A stretch of 64,000 bases of DNA from Cryobacterium sp. M96. Lineage in GTDB: Bacteria > Actinomycetota > Actinomycetes > Actinomycetales > Microbacteriaceae. The DNA lies in the NCBI RefSeq assembly GCF_002929845.1, contig NZ_PJJS01000044.1, positions 1 through 64,000 of the forward strand, in the 5' to 3' direction. Below are positions 56,614-64,000 of the stretch, in pieces (the first letter of the stretch is position 1; the number at the start of each line of letters is the position of its first letter). The position numbers were made by a program, and so were the translations under genes. The notes beneath the pieces were generated by a model. That model did no database searches, had not been told where the DNA came from, and saw nothing but the letters and a program-made list of their open reading frames with translations.

Positions 56614-57338
56614 CCGTCATCGACATGCCGGTACTCGGTCAGAGGTCCTCGCTGGCTTGGCACGCCCTTTTCGACCTATCCGAGAACGTGCCGAATAACT
56701 GGTGCCTGGTTGGCGGCCAGATGGTGCACCTCTGGTGCGTCGAACGCGACACCACGCCGAATCGGCCGACCGACGACGCGGATGCTGTTTTGGATGTGCG
56801 CGCGCAGCCGACCATCCTCCATCAGGTCACCAAGGCCCTCGTTGACATCGGATTCGAGTCCGCCGGCGAAAGCCCAGAAGGCCATCAGCACCGGTGGACC
56901 CGCGGCGATGCCACCATCGACCTCCTCATCGCAGAGCACGTCGGTGAGAAGGCCGCAGCACGACGAGGAGTCACAGGCGGCACCACCCTGGAAGCCCGAG
57001 GATCCAACCAAGCAATCGACCGAGCCGAGCCGGTCACCGTCAACCATGACGGGCGCCAGGCCCAGATCTGGCGGCCGAACCTGCTCGGAGCACTCGTCCT
57101 CAAAGCTGCCGCATTCACCGCACCGCTTGACCAGGGCGTCAAGCGGCATCTCATAGATTTCGCCGTCCTCAGCACCCTGGTCACCCGTGGAGACCAGCTG
57201 GCCGTGCAGATGAGCAAGCGGGACCGCCAGCTGCTCGGTAACGCGATCGGGGCCATCCGCATAGATGGGACAATCATCCCCGTCATCGACGGGGCTGACC
57301 TCGGAATCGAACGGCTGACCATCGCGCTGAACGCGTAG
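56610..57338 (+). CDS. AbiEii-like nucleotidyltransferase toxin
   Basis: 242 aa. The N-terminal third has the nucleotidyltransferase pattern CLVGGQMVHLW (Gly-Gly) followed by PTDDADAVLDVR (paired Asp for metal binding), as in AbiEii/MNT-type proteins; a further acidic residue lies in ATIDLLI. In AbiE systems this protein modifies tRNA or another target and arrests growth, aborting phage infection. Coupled to the HTH gene by a 4-base overlap. Whether it is a toxin or another DUF-type nucleotidyltransferase is not settled. Confidence 0.7.
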   Translation: MTVIDMPVLGQRSSLAWHALFDLSENVPNNWCLVGGQMVHLWCVERDTTPNRPTDDADAVLDVRAQPTILHQVTKALVDIGFESAGESPEGHQHRWTRGDATIDLLIAEHVGEKAAARRGVTGGTTLEARGSNQAIDRAEPVTVNHDGRQAQIWRPNLLGALVLKAAAFTAPLDQGVKRHLIDFAVLSTLVTRGDQLAVQMSKRDRQLLGNAIGAIRIDGTIIPVIDGADLGIERLTIALNA

Positions 57339-57386
57339 CAGCGAGGCCGGTGGCCGGATGGCAGACTCAGACGCTTCGGCCATGGC

Positions 57387-57560
57387 GTTGTCGTAACTGT
57401 CGCCCGTGGAGCTGGCCTTGCTGGGTTGAGCGCTGCCCGGGACCTGATGAACGCCGGGTCGGATGTTGTTGTGTTGGAGGCTCGCGCGCGGCCCGGCGGG
57501 CGGGTCGAGCAAACCAGGACTGCCGCTGGCCGCGTCGTGCAACTCGGCGGCCAGTGGCGG
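57387..57560 (+). pseudogene. Flavin amine oxidase N-terminal fragment
   Basis: About 58 codons resemble the FAD-binding start of a flavin monoamine oxidase: GAGLAGLSAARDL, then VVVLEARARPGGRVEQTR and GRVVQLGGQW. The rest of the ~450-aa enzyme is absent; following codons (ATG 57603 to the stop at 57695) are unrelated and run into the ROK gene. A remnant of a gene truncated when neighbouring DNA was rearranged. Confidence 0.75.
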
Positions 57561-57691
57561 CATCCAGATGGCCCCCTACGGCCAGCTACTAACATCGAGT
57601 TCATGCCGACCAATAGAGACTGCGCTCTGCTCAACAAGGCTGAGAAGCTTCTCGTCATCGAAGATCTGCGTCGACGCGTTAACGTCGTGAC

Positions 57692-58942
57692 ATGAGCGAC
57701 CAGAAGGACGTGACGGCGCGTCGGGGTACGAACCTCCCGGCGATGGCCGATTTCAATCAGTCTGTTATTCTCGACGCCATCCGTCGATCCGCCACCGGCC
57801 TGAGTCGCGTCGAGCTCGTGACTTCTACCGGGCTTTCTCCCCAGACCATTTCAAACATCACCAGGCGCCTGCTTGACAGCGGGTTCATCGAGGAAGCCGG
57901 CAAGGCGGGCACGGGGCCCGGTAAACCCCGCACGATGTTGCGGCTCAATCCCGGCGGGCGCTACGCGCTCGGAGTTCACGTCGATCCGACGGTCGTGACC
58001 TTCGTAATGCTTGATCTCACCGGCAGCGTCGTGAGACGGTCGAGTTTTCCGACCCCAGCGGTGATGGACCCGACCCTCATCATCGAACGGATCGTCGAGG
58101 CGCTCGAGCAGCTAATCGACGACTCAGGAGTGCCGCGGGAACGGATCGGCGGGGTAGGCATTGCGGCCCCCGGGCCGATCGACAATGTGCTGGGTACGGT
58201 GGTCGACCCGCCGCACCTGGTCGGATGGCATCGGGTTCCGCTGCGGGACGCGCTCCAGTCGGGCGTCGGGCTTCCCTCGATCCTCGACAAGGACGTAACC
58301 GCGTCGGCGATCGCCGAGATGTGGGCCGGTGGGGAATCCGGATTGGGCAGCTTTGCCTTCTTCTACCTTGGCACCGGCATCGGGGTCGGTCTCGTAATGC
58401 ACGACGAAGTAGTCCGGGGAAGCTCCGGAAACGCAGGAGAGGTCGGGCACATCGTCACCGATCCAGCAGGCCCGAAGTGCTTGTGTGGGTTGCGCGGGTG
58501 CATCGCTGTGACCTGTACGCCCCAGGCACTCGTCCAGGAAGCAGAGCGCTTGGGCGTCCTCGACGATGCTTGGGGCGCCAACGACACTCGCACTGTCGAT
58601 TCGCGGTTCACGGAGCTGTGTGCGGCCGCTGAGGCGGGCAACGCGACCGCGATCGAGATCGTGGAGCGCTCAGCCGTACGGATGTCGAAAGCGGTGGCTA
58701 TCATCGCGAACCTACTCGACGTCGATCGCGTGGTACTCGGCGGCCCGTTCTGGGCACGCCTTTCAGGATATTACCTCCGCAGGATCCCCGAGTTGCTCGA
58801 AGAGCTCCGCGCCACGCGAAGCATCCACCGAATCTCAGTGGCGGGATCAACGGTGGGGGAGGACGTAGGGGCGATTGGGGCAGCCTGCCTGGTGCTGGAT
58901 CGCGCACTCGCTCCGAATCCCAGAGCGCTCCTTCTGTCCTGA
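57692..58942 (+). CDS. ROK-family transcriptional repressor
   Basis: 416 aa. An N-terminal winged helix (LSRVELVTSTGLSPQTISNITRRLL) precedes a ROK sugar-kinase-like domain with GVGIAAPGPID, a FLGTG-like FYLGTGIGVGLV segment, GEVGH and the zinc motif CLCGLRGCIAV. ROK repressors sense sugars or sugar phosphates. It is encoded directly upstream of a sugar ABC transporter and an alpha-mannosidase on the same strand, so it very likely controls them. Confidence 0.9.
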   Translation: MSDQKDVTARRGTNLPAMADFNQSVILDAIRRSATGLSRVELVTSTGLSPQTISNITRRLLDSGFIEEAGKAGTGPGKPRTMLRLNPGGRYALGVHVDPTVVTFVMLDLTGSVVRRSSFPTPAVMDPTLIIERIVEALEQLIDDSGVPRERIGGVGIAAPGPIDNVLGTVVDPPHLVGWHRVPLRDALQSGVGLPSILDKDVTASAIAEMWAGGESGLGSFAFFYLGTGIGVGLVMHDEVVRGSSGNAGEVGHIVTDPAGPKCLCGLRGCIAVTCTPQALVQEAERLGVLDDAWGANDTRTVDSRFTELCAAAEAGNATAIEIVERSAVRMSKAVAIIANLLDVDRVVLGGPFWARLSGYYLRRIPELLEELRATRSIHRISVAGSTVGEDVGAIGAACLVLDRALAPNPRALLLS

Positions 58943-58980
58943 GCGAGTGCGGAACTCGGCAAGACACGCCCGGTCAAACC

Positions 58981-59106
58981 TTGATGCTGGTTTATCTAAT
59001 CGATGTACTATCAAATCGAGGCACGGCAGCGAGGCATCCTCTTCTCTCCAGTGCGTCGGCACCACATTCCGCATGACCATCTGTACTTGGAGCAAAGGGG
59101 AGCACC
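58981..59106 (+). promoter_or_regulatory. Probable promoter/operator of the sugar transport operon
   Basis: The AT-rich segment 58981-59015 stands out. TTGATG at 58981-58986 and TACTAT at 59006-59011 could be -35 and -10 boxes (19-base spacing), with ATC-rich half-sites between them that might bind the ROK protein. GGGGAG upstream of ATG 59107 is the ribosome binding site. Confidence 0.4.
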
Positions 59107-60477
59107 ATGAAGAAAAGAGCAGCAATCGCCCTATCTGCATTCGCGATCGGCGGACTGGTAGCACTCACCGGATGCACGGCCGGATCGGCGCCATCCGAGG
59201 GCGAAGACAAGGTCCTCAAGGTCGCCTACATCAAGACCGACGCCTTCACCGCTCTCGACACGCTTTTCACAACCGCCAAGGCGGACTTCGAGGCCGCCAA
59301 CGAGGGCGTGACCGTCGAATTGCAGCCCATCGCAGCAACAGATGACGACTACAAAACCAAACTCGCCCTCTCACAGCGCTCGGCCGAGACCGCACCGGAC
59401 ATCTTCTACGAAGACACCAATGCGTTGCGAGCGGACGCGGATGCCGGGTACCTCCTCAACCTGGATGAGTACGTCTCCGAGTGGGAGGACTGGGACCAGT
59501 TCACCGACGCCGCCAAGGTGGCAGGCGAGGGCGACGACGGAAGCATCTATGCCGTCTCCCTCGGTACCGATACTCGTGCGATCTGGTACAGCAAGCCCGT
59601 CTTCGAGGCGGCCGAAATCGCTCTCCCTTGGGAGCCGAAGAGCTGGGACGACGTCATGGAGGCCGCACGCCAGATCAAGGCGAGCAGTCCTGACGTCGTG
59701 CCGTTCAACTTCTACGCTGGAACAGGCACCGGCGAGGGCTCGAACATGCAGGGCTTCTACCAACTCCTCTATGGCACCGAACTCGGGGGAGATTCGCTCT
59801 ACGACTCGGAAACCTCGAAGTGGGTCACTGGCTCGCAGGGGTTCATCGACTCCCTCACCTTCGTCGACGAGCTCTACTCCGAGGAACTCGCTCTGACTCC
59901 GGCACAGGCGCTCGATCCCAACATCTGGAAGAGCATCTTCGGGGAAATGTTCCCAAACGCGACTCTCGGCGCAACGATCGAGGGCTCCTACACGCCTTCG
60001 TTCTGGCAGACCGGTGGCTCTTACGAGTGGCCCGAGTACGTCGACGACATGGGCGCAACAGTGTTCCCGACCCAGAACGGCCAGAAGCCGGGCGGCGTTA
60101 GCATGTCAGGCGGCTGGACACTCGCAGTCGGAGCTAAAACTGCCGACCCGCAGCTTGCCTTCGACTTCATGGCGATGGCGCTGAGCAAGGACAATGCACT
60201 CGCATACGACAACGAGAACTCGCAGATTGCCGTTCGCAAGGATGTCGCCGCCGACGAGAGCTACATTGCCGCCAACCCCTTCGTCCAGACCGTCACCGAC
60301 ATCGTCGAGGTGACGAACTTCCGTCCGGCGACGGCTGACTACAACCAGATCTCAGCCGAGGTCCAGAAGGCCAACGAGGCAGTCATCACCGACAAGGCAA
60401 CTCCCGAGGAAGCGGCCGCAGCCTACGACAAGGCAATCGAAGAGATCGTCGGTGCCGAGGGCGTCATCCAGAAGTAG
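59107..60477 (+). CDS. Sugar ABC transporter substrate-binding lipoprotein
   Basis: 456 aa. The signal peptide ends in GLVALTGCTAGS (lipobox). The body follows the family 1 solute-binding fold: KVAYIKTDAFTALDTLF, DIFYEDTNALRADADAGYLLNLDEY, and MSGGWTLAVGAKTADPQLAFDFMAM. It should bind an oligosaccharide outside the membrane and pass it to the two permeases that follow. No ATPase is encoded in the window; a shared MsiK-type ATPase, as in other actinobacteria, is likely. Confidence 0.92.
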   Translation: MKKRAAIALSAFAIGGLVALTGCTAGSAPSEGEDKVLKVAYIKTDAFTALDTLFTTAKADFEAANEGVTVELQPIAATDDDYKTKLALSQRSAETAPDIFYEDTNALRADADAGYLLNLDEYVSEWEDWDQFTDAAKVAGEGDDGSIYAVSLGTDTRAIWYSKPVFEAAEIALPWEPKSWDDVMEAARQIKASSPDVVPFNFYAGTGTGEGSNMQGFYQLLYGTELGGDSLYDSETSKWVTGSQGFIDSLTFVDELYSEELALTPAQALDPNIWKSIFGEMFPNATLGATIEGSYTPSFWQTGGSYEWPEYVDDMGATVFPTQNGQKPGGVSMSGGWTLAVGAKTADPQLAFDFMAMALSKDNALAYDNENSQIAVRKDVAADESYIAANPFVQTVTDIVEVTNFRPATADYNQISAEVQKANEAVITDKATPEEAAAAYDKAIEEIVGAEGVIQK

Positions 60478-60531
60478 CAGTACCGAGACACCCAGGTGCG
60501 CGCCCACAGATAAAACGGGAACAGGAACACA

Positions 60532-61482
60532 GTGACTGCAGAAGTGCTCGCACCGCAGGACACACACGTGCGGCGGCCGGAACCGAACTCGGGTTCCCGC
60601 CGCCGCCGGGTGCGCGGAATTGTCAAGGCCGTGCGGATGATCCCGCTCGTGCCGGCGATTCTCATCATGATCACGTTTCTCGCCGGACCGATCATCTGGT
60701 CGGTTTACGGGTCGTTCACGAATGCGTCGCTCACCGGTGTCAACGCGAGCAACCCCCAGTGGATCGGCTTCGACAACTACGTCAAGCTCGTCAACGATCC
60801 CGTTTTTCCCCTCTCGCTCTGGCTGACCGCGATCTTCACTTTCGGCTCCGCTGTGATCTCACAGAACATCCTTGGCCTTGGTCTCGCGCTTCTCATGCAG
60901 AAGGCCAATAAGAAGGTAACCGCTTCCGTCGGCACGATCATCGTCGCCGCGTGGATCCTGCCCGAGATCGTCGCCGCCTTCGTCTGCTACGCCTACTTCA
61001 GTGCTGACGGCACCCTCAACCAGATTTTGGCGAACTTCGGTATGACCGGCCCCAACTGGCTGTATAGCTTCCCCATGTTCGCGATCATCCTGGCGAACCT
61101 GTGGCGTGGCACGGCGTTCTCGATGATGGTCTACCAGGCCGCCCTCAACGACGTACCGCCGGAGATTACCGAGGCGGCAATGATCGACGGAGCCGGCGGC
61201 TCCAAGCGCCTCTTTCTCGTGACCATTCCCATGATCAAGAACACGATCGTGACGAACACCATGCTCATCAGCTTGCTCACATTGTCGGTCTTCACCCTCA
61301 TCTACGTGATGACCGCGGGAGGGCCCGGCAACGACAGCACAACGTTGCCGATCCTCGCTTACAAAGAGGCATTCCGATTCAGCAACATCGGCTATGGCAC
61401 AGCCATCGCCACCGTCATGCTCATCATCGGCGCGATCTTCTCCGTCGTCTACATTCGGGCACTGCGTCCGCAGAAGGATTAG
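60532..61482 (+). CDS. Sugar ABC transporter permease, MalF/UgpA type
   Basis: 316 aa with six predicted membrane helices. The cytoplasmic coupling loop EAAMIDGAGGSKRLFLVTIP (EAA motif) lies near residue 217. The GTG start at 60532 follows the binding-protein stop by 54 bases. It pairs with the next gene to form the membrane channel. Confidence 0.92.
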   Translation: MTAEVLAPQDTHVRRPEPNSGSRRRRVRGIVKAVRMIPLVPAILIMITFLAGPIIWSVYGSFTNASLTGVNASNPQWIGFDNYVKLVNDPVFPLSLWLTAIFTFGSAVISQNILGLGLALLMQKANKKVTASVGTIIVAAWILPEIVAAFVCYAYFSADGTLNQILANFGMTGPNWLYSFPMFAIILANLWRGTAFSMMVYQAALNDVPPEITEAAMIDGAGGSKRLFLVTIPMIKNTIVTNTMLISLLTLSVFTLIYVMTAGGPGNDSTTLPILAYKEAFRFSNIGYGTAIATVMLIIGAIFSVVYIRALRPQKD

Positions 61483-61485
61483 CCG

Positions 61486-62370
61486 ATGTCAGTCATCGCC
61501 GCACCGCCCGAGGCCCGGAAGTCCGATCGGCCCGTCTCGGTAGCCTCCCCCAAGAAGAGCGTGATCGGGTTCCTCGCCAATGCCGTTCTCGTCCTGATCG
61601 GCGCCTGTTTTCTTCTTCCCCTGTGCTGGCTCATCTTCGCGTCCGTCGACAACAAGGCCACCTACCAGACCAAGTTTCCTGAAGAGTTCTCGCTGGACAA
61701 CTTCGCGGCTGTTCTCACTCCCGAACTCACGTTCCTTCCGCTGTGGAATAGCCTGATCATTTCCGTCGGTACGGCAGGTATCACGATCGTCGCCGCGCTG
61801 CTCGCGGCCTATCCGCTGTCCCGCTACCAGGCGAGATTCAACAAGCCGTTCATGTACGGGGTGCTGTTTGCGACCGGGCTGCCGATCACGGCAATCATGG
61901 TGCCGGTCTACAGCCTTTTCGTCCAGTTCAATCTGCTGGACTCGATCCCGGGCACGATCCTTTTCATGGCCGCTTCGTCTCTGCCGATCGCGATCTTCAT
62001 GACCAAGAACTTCATGGATTCGGTGCCGATCACCCTCGAGGAAGCAGCTTGGATCGACGGCGCATCGGCGATGGGAGCCCTGCGCCTGATCGTGGTTCCC
62101 TTGATGAGACCGGGCATCGCCGTGGTCGGTATCTTCGTCTTCTTTCAGGCCTGGGGCAACTTCTTCGTGCCGTTCATCCTGCTCCTCTCGCCGAGCAAGC
62201 AGCCCGCCGCGATCAGCATCTACAGCTTCTTCGGCCAGTACGGCGCGATCGCCTACGGACCACTCGCAGCGTTTTCGCTGGTCTATGCGGTGCCCGCCAT
62301 CGTTCTGTACGTTCTCGTGTCCCGCGGCATCGGCGGCTCGTTCGCCCTCGCGGGCGCAGTCAAGGGATAA
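61486..62370 (+). CDS. Sugar ABC transporter permease, MalG/UgpE type
   Basis: 294 aa, six helices, with the EAA loop EEAAWIDGASAMGALRLIVV near residue 185. It starts 3 bases after the first permease. A weak hairpin follows (near 62381-62400). The large minus-strand frame opposite this and the next gene is a shadow. Confidence 0.92.
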   Translation: MSVIAAPPEARKSDRPVSVASPKKSVIGFLANAVLVLIGACFLLPLCWLIFASVDNKATYQTKFPEEFSLDNFAAVLTPELTFLPLWNSLIISVGTAGITIVAALLAAYPLSRYQARFNKPFMYGVLFATGLPITAIMVPVYSLFVQFNLLDSIPGTILFMAASSLPIAIFMTKNFMDSVPITLEEAAWIDGASAMGALRLIVVPLMRPGIAVVGIFVFFQAWGNFFVPFILLLSPSKQPAAISIYSFFGQYGAIAYGPLAAFSLVYAVPAIVLYVLVSRGIGGSFALAGAVKG

Positions 62371-62424
62371 CTCACCATCACGCCTCGCCGCGCGGCGAGG
62401 ACCATCGCGGGCTAAGGAGCCACC

Positions 62425-64000
62425 ATGCATGACAATCGAGTCCTCCTCGAAGCGCGAATCGAGCGCGTCATCCGGGAACGGATCAAGCCCGCCGTCTATC
62501 GCCGAACCGCCCCGCTGACAATCGCTTCCTGGACCGTCGATGACGAGCCGGTGCCTTTCGACGCGGCCATCGGGCAGAGCTACGAGCCTTTCGCCGTCGG
62601 CGGTGCGTGGGGCAAGCCCTGGGGTACCGTCTGGTTCCATCTCACTGGAGGTGTGCCCGCCGAGTGGGCCGAGGATGGCACCCGGGCTGAGCTCGTCGTC
62701 GACCTCGGGTTCTCCGCCACGCTCCCGGGCTTCCAGGCCGAGGGCACCGCCTACACGGCGGACGGCGTGATCATCAAAGCGATCGAACCCCTCAACAGCT
62801 ACATCCCGGCGGGAAACGCTGGGGAGCCCGTCGACATCTACCTCGAGGCGGCCGCCAATCCGAATATCGCCGGTATTTTCACCTTTGGCGTTACCGAGCT
62901 CGGCGACAAGGCCACAGCGGGCGACTCGACCAGTTACGTTCTGCGTCGGCTCGAACTCGGACAACTTGACGTCGCCGTATGGGAGCTCCTGCAGGACACC
63001 TGGACCCTTATCGGCTTGATGAATGAGCTTCCGCACAGTCTTCCGCGACGGGCCGACATCCTGCACGCGCTCGGACGGATGGCCGATGCTCTCGATCCCG
63101 ACAACGTTGCGGGCACGGCGGCGGCCGCCCGTGCGACGCTCGTCGGCGTGCTCGCCAGTCCCGCCTACGCGAGTGCCCACCGCCTTGCCGCCGTCGGTCA
63201 CGCCCACATCGACTCCGCCTGGCTGTGGCCGGTGCGCGAGACCGTGCGCAAAGTCGCGCGAACCTTCTCGAACGTTCTGGCGCTCATGGACGAGGACCCG
63301 GACTTCACCTTCGCTGCCTCCTCGGCGCAGCAGTACGCGTGGCTGCAGGTTTACTATCCGGAACTGTTCGAGCGGGTGAAGAAGCAGGTGGCGGCGGGCC
63401 GATTCATTCCGGTCGGCGGGATGTGGGTCGAGTCCGACACGAATATGCCCGGCGGTGAAGCGCTCGCACGGCAATTCGTCGCCGGCAAGAAGTTCTTCAT
63501 GGAGGAGCTCGGCGTCGAGCCGCTCGAGGTGTGGCTTCCGGATTCGTTCGGTTACACCGCATCTCTGCCGCAGATTGTGGCAGCGGCGGGATCTCGCTGG
63601 CTCCTCACGCAGAAGATGTCGTGGAACGAGACCAATCGGATGCCGCATCACACCTTCTGGTGGGAGGGCATCGACGGCACGAGAATCTTCACTCATTTCC
63701 CCCCAGTCGACACCTATAGCGCGGAAATCTCCGGTAAGGAGCTCGCCAAGGCGGAGCGGCAGTACGCCGAAAAGGGGGTCGGCACTACTTCGCTCCTGCC
63801 ATTCGGGTGGGGCGACGGCGGTGGAGGCCCAACCCGCGAGATGCTGGCCGCTGCGGCCCGTACGCGTGACCTCGAGGGATCGCCACGCGTCACCATGACG
63901 ACGCCGGAGCAGTTCTTCCAGAGCGCGCACCGCGAGTACATCGAGGCGCCGGTCTGGTCGGGGGAGATGTACCTCGAATTCCATCGCGGCACCTACACCT
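62425..64000 (+). CDS. GH38 alpha-mannosidase (partial, runs off window)
   Basis: 525 codons are visible from ATG 62425, which has AAGGAG 5 bases upstream; no stop appears before the window ends (GH38 enzymes are usually 850-1050 aa). An N-terminal beta domain (PWGTVWFHLTG) leads into the GH38 catalytic barrel: HAHID at residues 259-263 (zinc ligands) and LPDSFGYTASLPQI with D373 as the likely nucleophile. No signal peptide, so it should cut mannosides in the cytoplasm after uptake by the upstream transporter. Confidence 0.9.
   Translation, partial: MHDNRVLLEARIERVIRERIKPAVYRRTAPLTIASWTVDDEPVPFDAAIGQSYEPFAVGGAWGKPWGTVWFHLTGGVPAEWAEDGTRAELVVDLGFSATLPGFQAEGTAYTADGVIIKAIEPLNSYIPAGNAGEPVDIYLEAAANPNIAGIFTFGVTELGDKATAGDSTSYVLRRLELGQLDVAVWELLQDTWTLIGLMNELPHSLPRRADILHALGRMADALDPDNVAGTAAAARATLVGVLASPAYASAHRLAAVGHAHIDSAWLWPVRETVRKVARTFSNVLALMDEDPDFTFAASSAQQYAWLQVYYPELFERVKKQVAAGRFIPVGGMWVESDTNMPGGEALARQFVAGKKFFMEELGVEPLEVWLPDSFGYTASLPQIVAAAGSRWLLTQKMSWNETNRMPHHTFWWEGIDGTRIFTHFPPVDTYSAEISGKELAKAERQYAEKGVGTTSLLPFGWGDGGGGPTREMLAAAARTRDLEGSPRVTMTTPEQFFQSAHREYIEAPVWSGEMYLEFHRGTYT

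Noticed and set aside
61489-63984. 831-aa minus-strand frame opposite permease and mannosidase
   Set aside because: Arg/Asp/Gly-rich composition typical of a high-GC shadow; the plus-strand genes are clear.

Overview
The window looks like high-GC actinobacterial chromosome, most likely Microbacteriaceae (Cryobacterium/Leifsonia-like). The evidence is strong G/C third-position bias, mycothiol genes (mshA, mshB), and the syntenic core run tlyA-nadK-recN-pyrG-NUDIX-xerD followed by parA-scpA-scpB-rluB-tyrA-cmk-der. The family placement is inference from gene content; no 16S or marker comparison was possible.

Layout. 1-0.7 kb is a repeat-rich non-coding leader. 0.7-20.4 kb is conserved core: an Arg/Gly-rich repeat protein, a HAD phosphatase, a 56-aa ORF, tlyA, nadK, recN, pyrG, an ADP-ribose-type NUDIX hydrolase and xerD. 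A non-coding stretch with two large palindromes follows, then the mshA-mshB pair on the minus strand, then the parA-to-der operon, closed by a strong terminator. A broken GNAT gene and tRNA-Pro(GGG) come next.

21.1-40.85 kb is a 19.7-kb genomic island. A 39-bp perfect direct repeat of the tRNA-Pro 3' end lies at 21109-21147 and again at 40809-40847. At its left end are four minus-strand genes: a small protein, two tyrosine-recombinase-fold proteins that lack the nucleophilic Tyr, and a DDE-transposase-like protein. The cargo is rich in apparent conflict functions: an IetAS-like AAA+ ATPase/subtilisin pair with three co-directional genes ending in an HExxH ImmA/IrrE protein with a Cys-rich tail; a ubiquitin-like conjugation operon (triple beta-grasp Ubl, cysteine-free E2-like protein, JAB-E1 fusion) followed by a possible C-H-D transglutaminase/papain-like protein; a HAD-domain protein; a DHFR-family gene broken by two homopolymer frameshifts; and an alpha/beta-hydrolase-like gene.

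41-57.7 kb is further accessory DNA: a MazG-like gene overlapping a GIY-YIG/DUF2075 helicase gene, a membrane-anchored HNH/Excalibur nuclease, a lipoprotein, a 1262-aa patatin-like protein with C-terminal membrane helices, fhs bracketed by a ~440-bp direct repeat of an ABC exporter 3' end, and an AbiE-like two-gene system with an 11-bp perfect palindrome at its start. 57.7-64 kb is a sugar-uptake locus: ROK repressor, binding protein, two permeases and a GH38 alpha-mannosidase that runs off the window, consistent with uptake and intracellular cleavage of mannosides.
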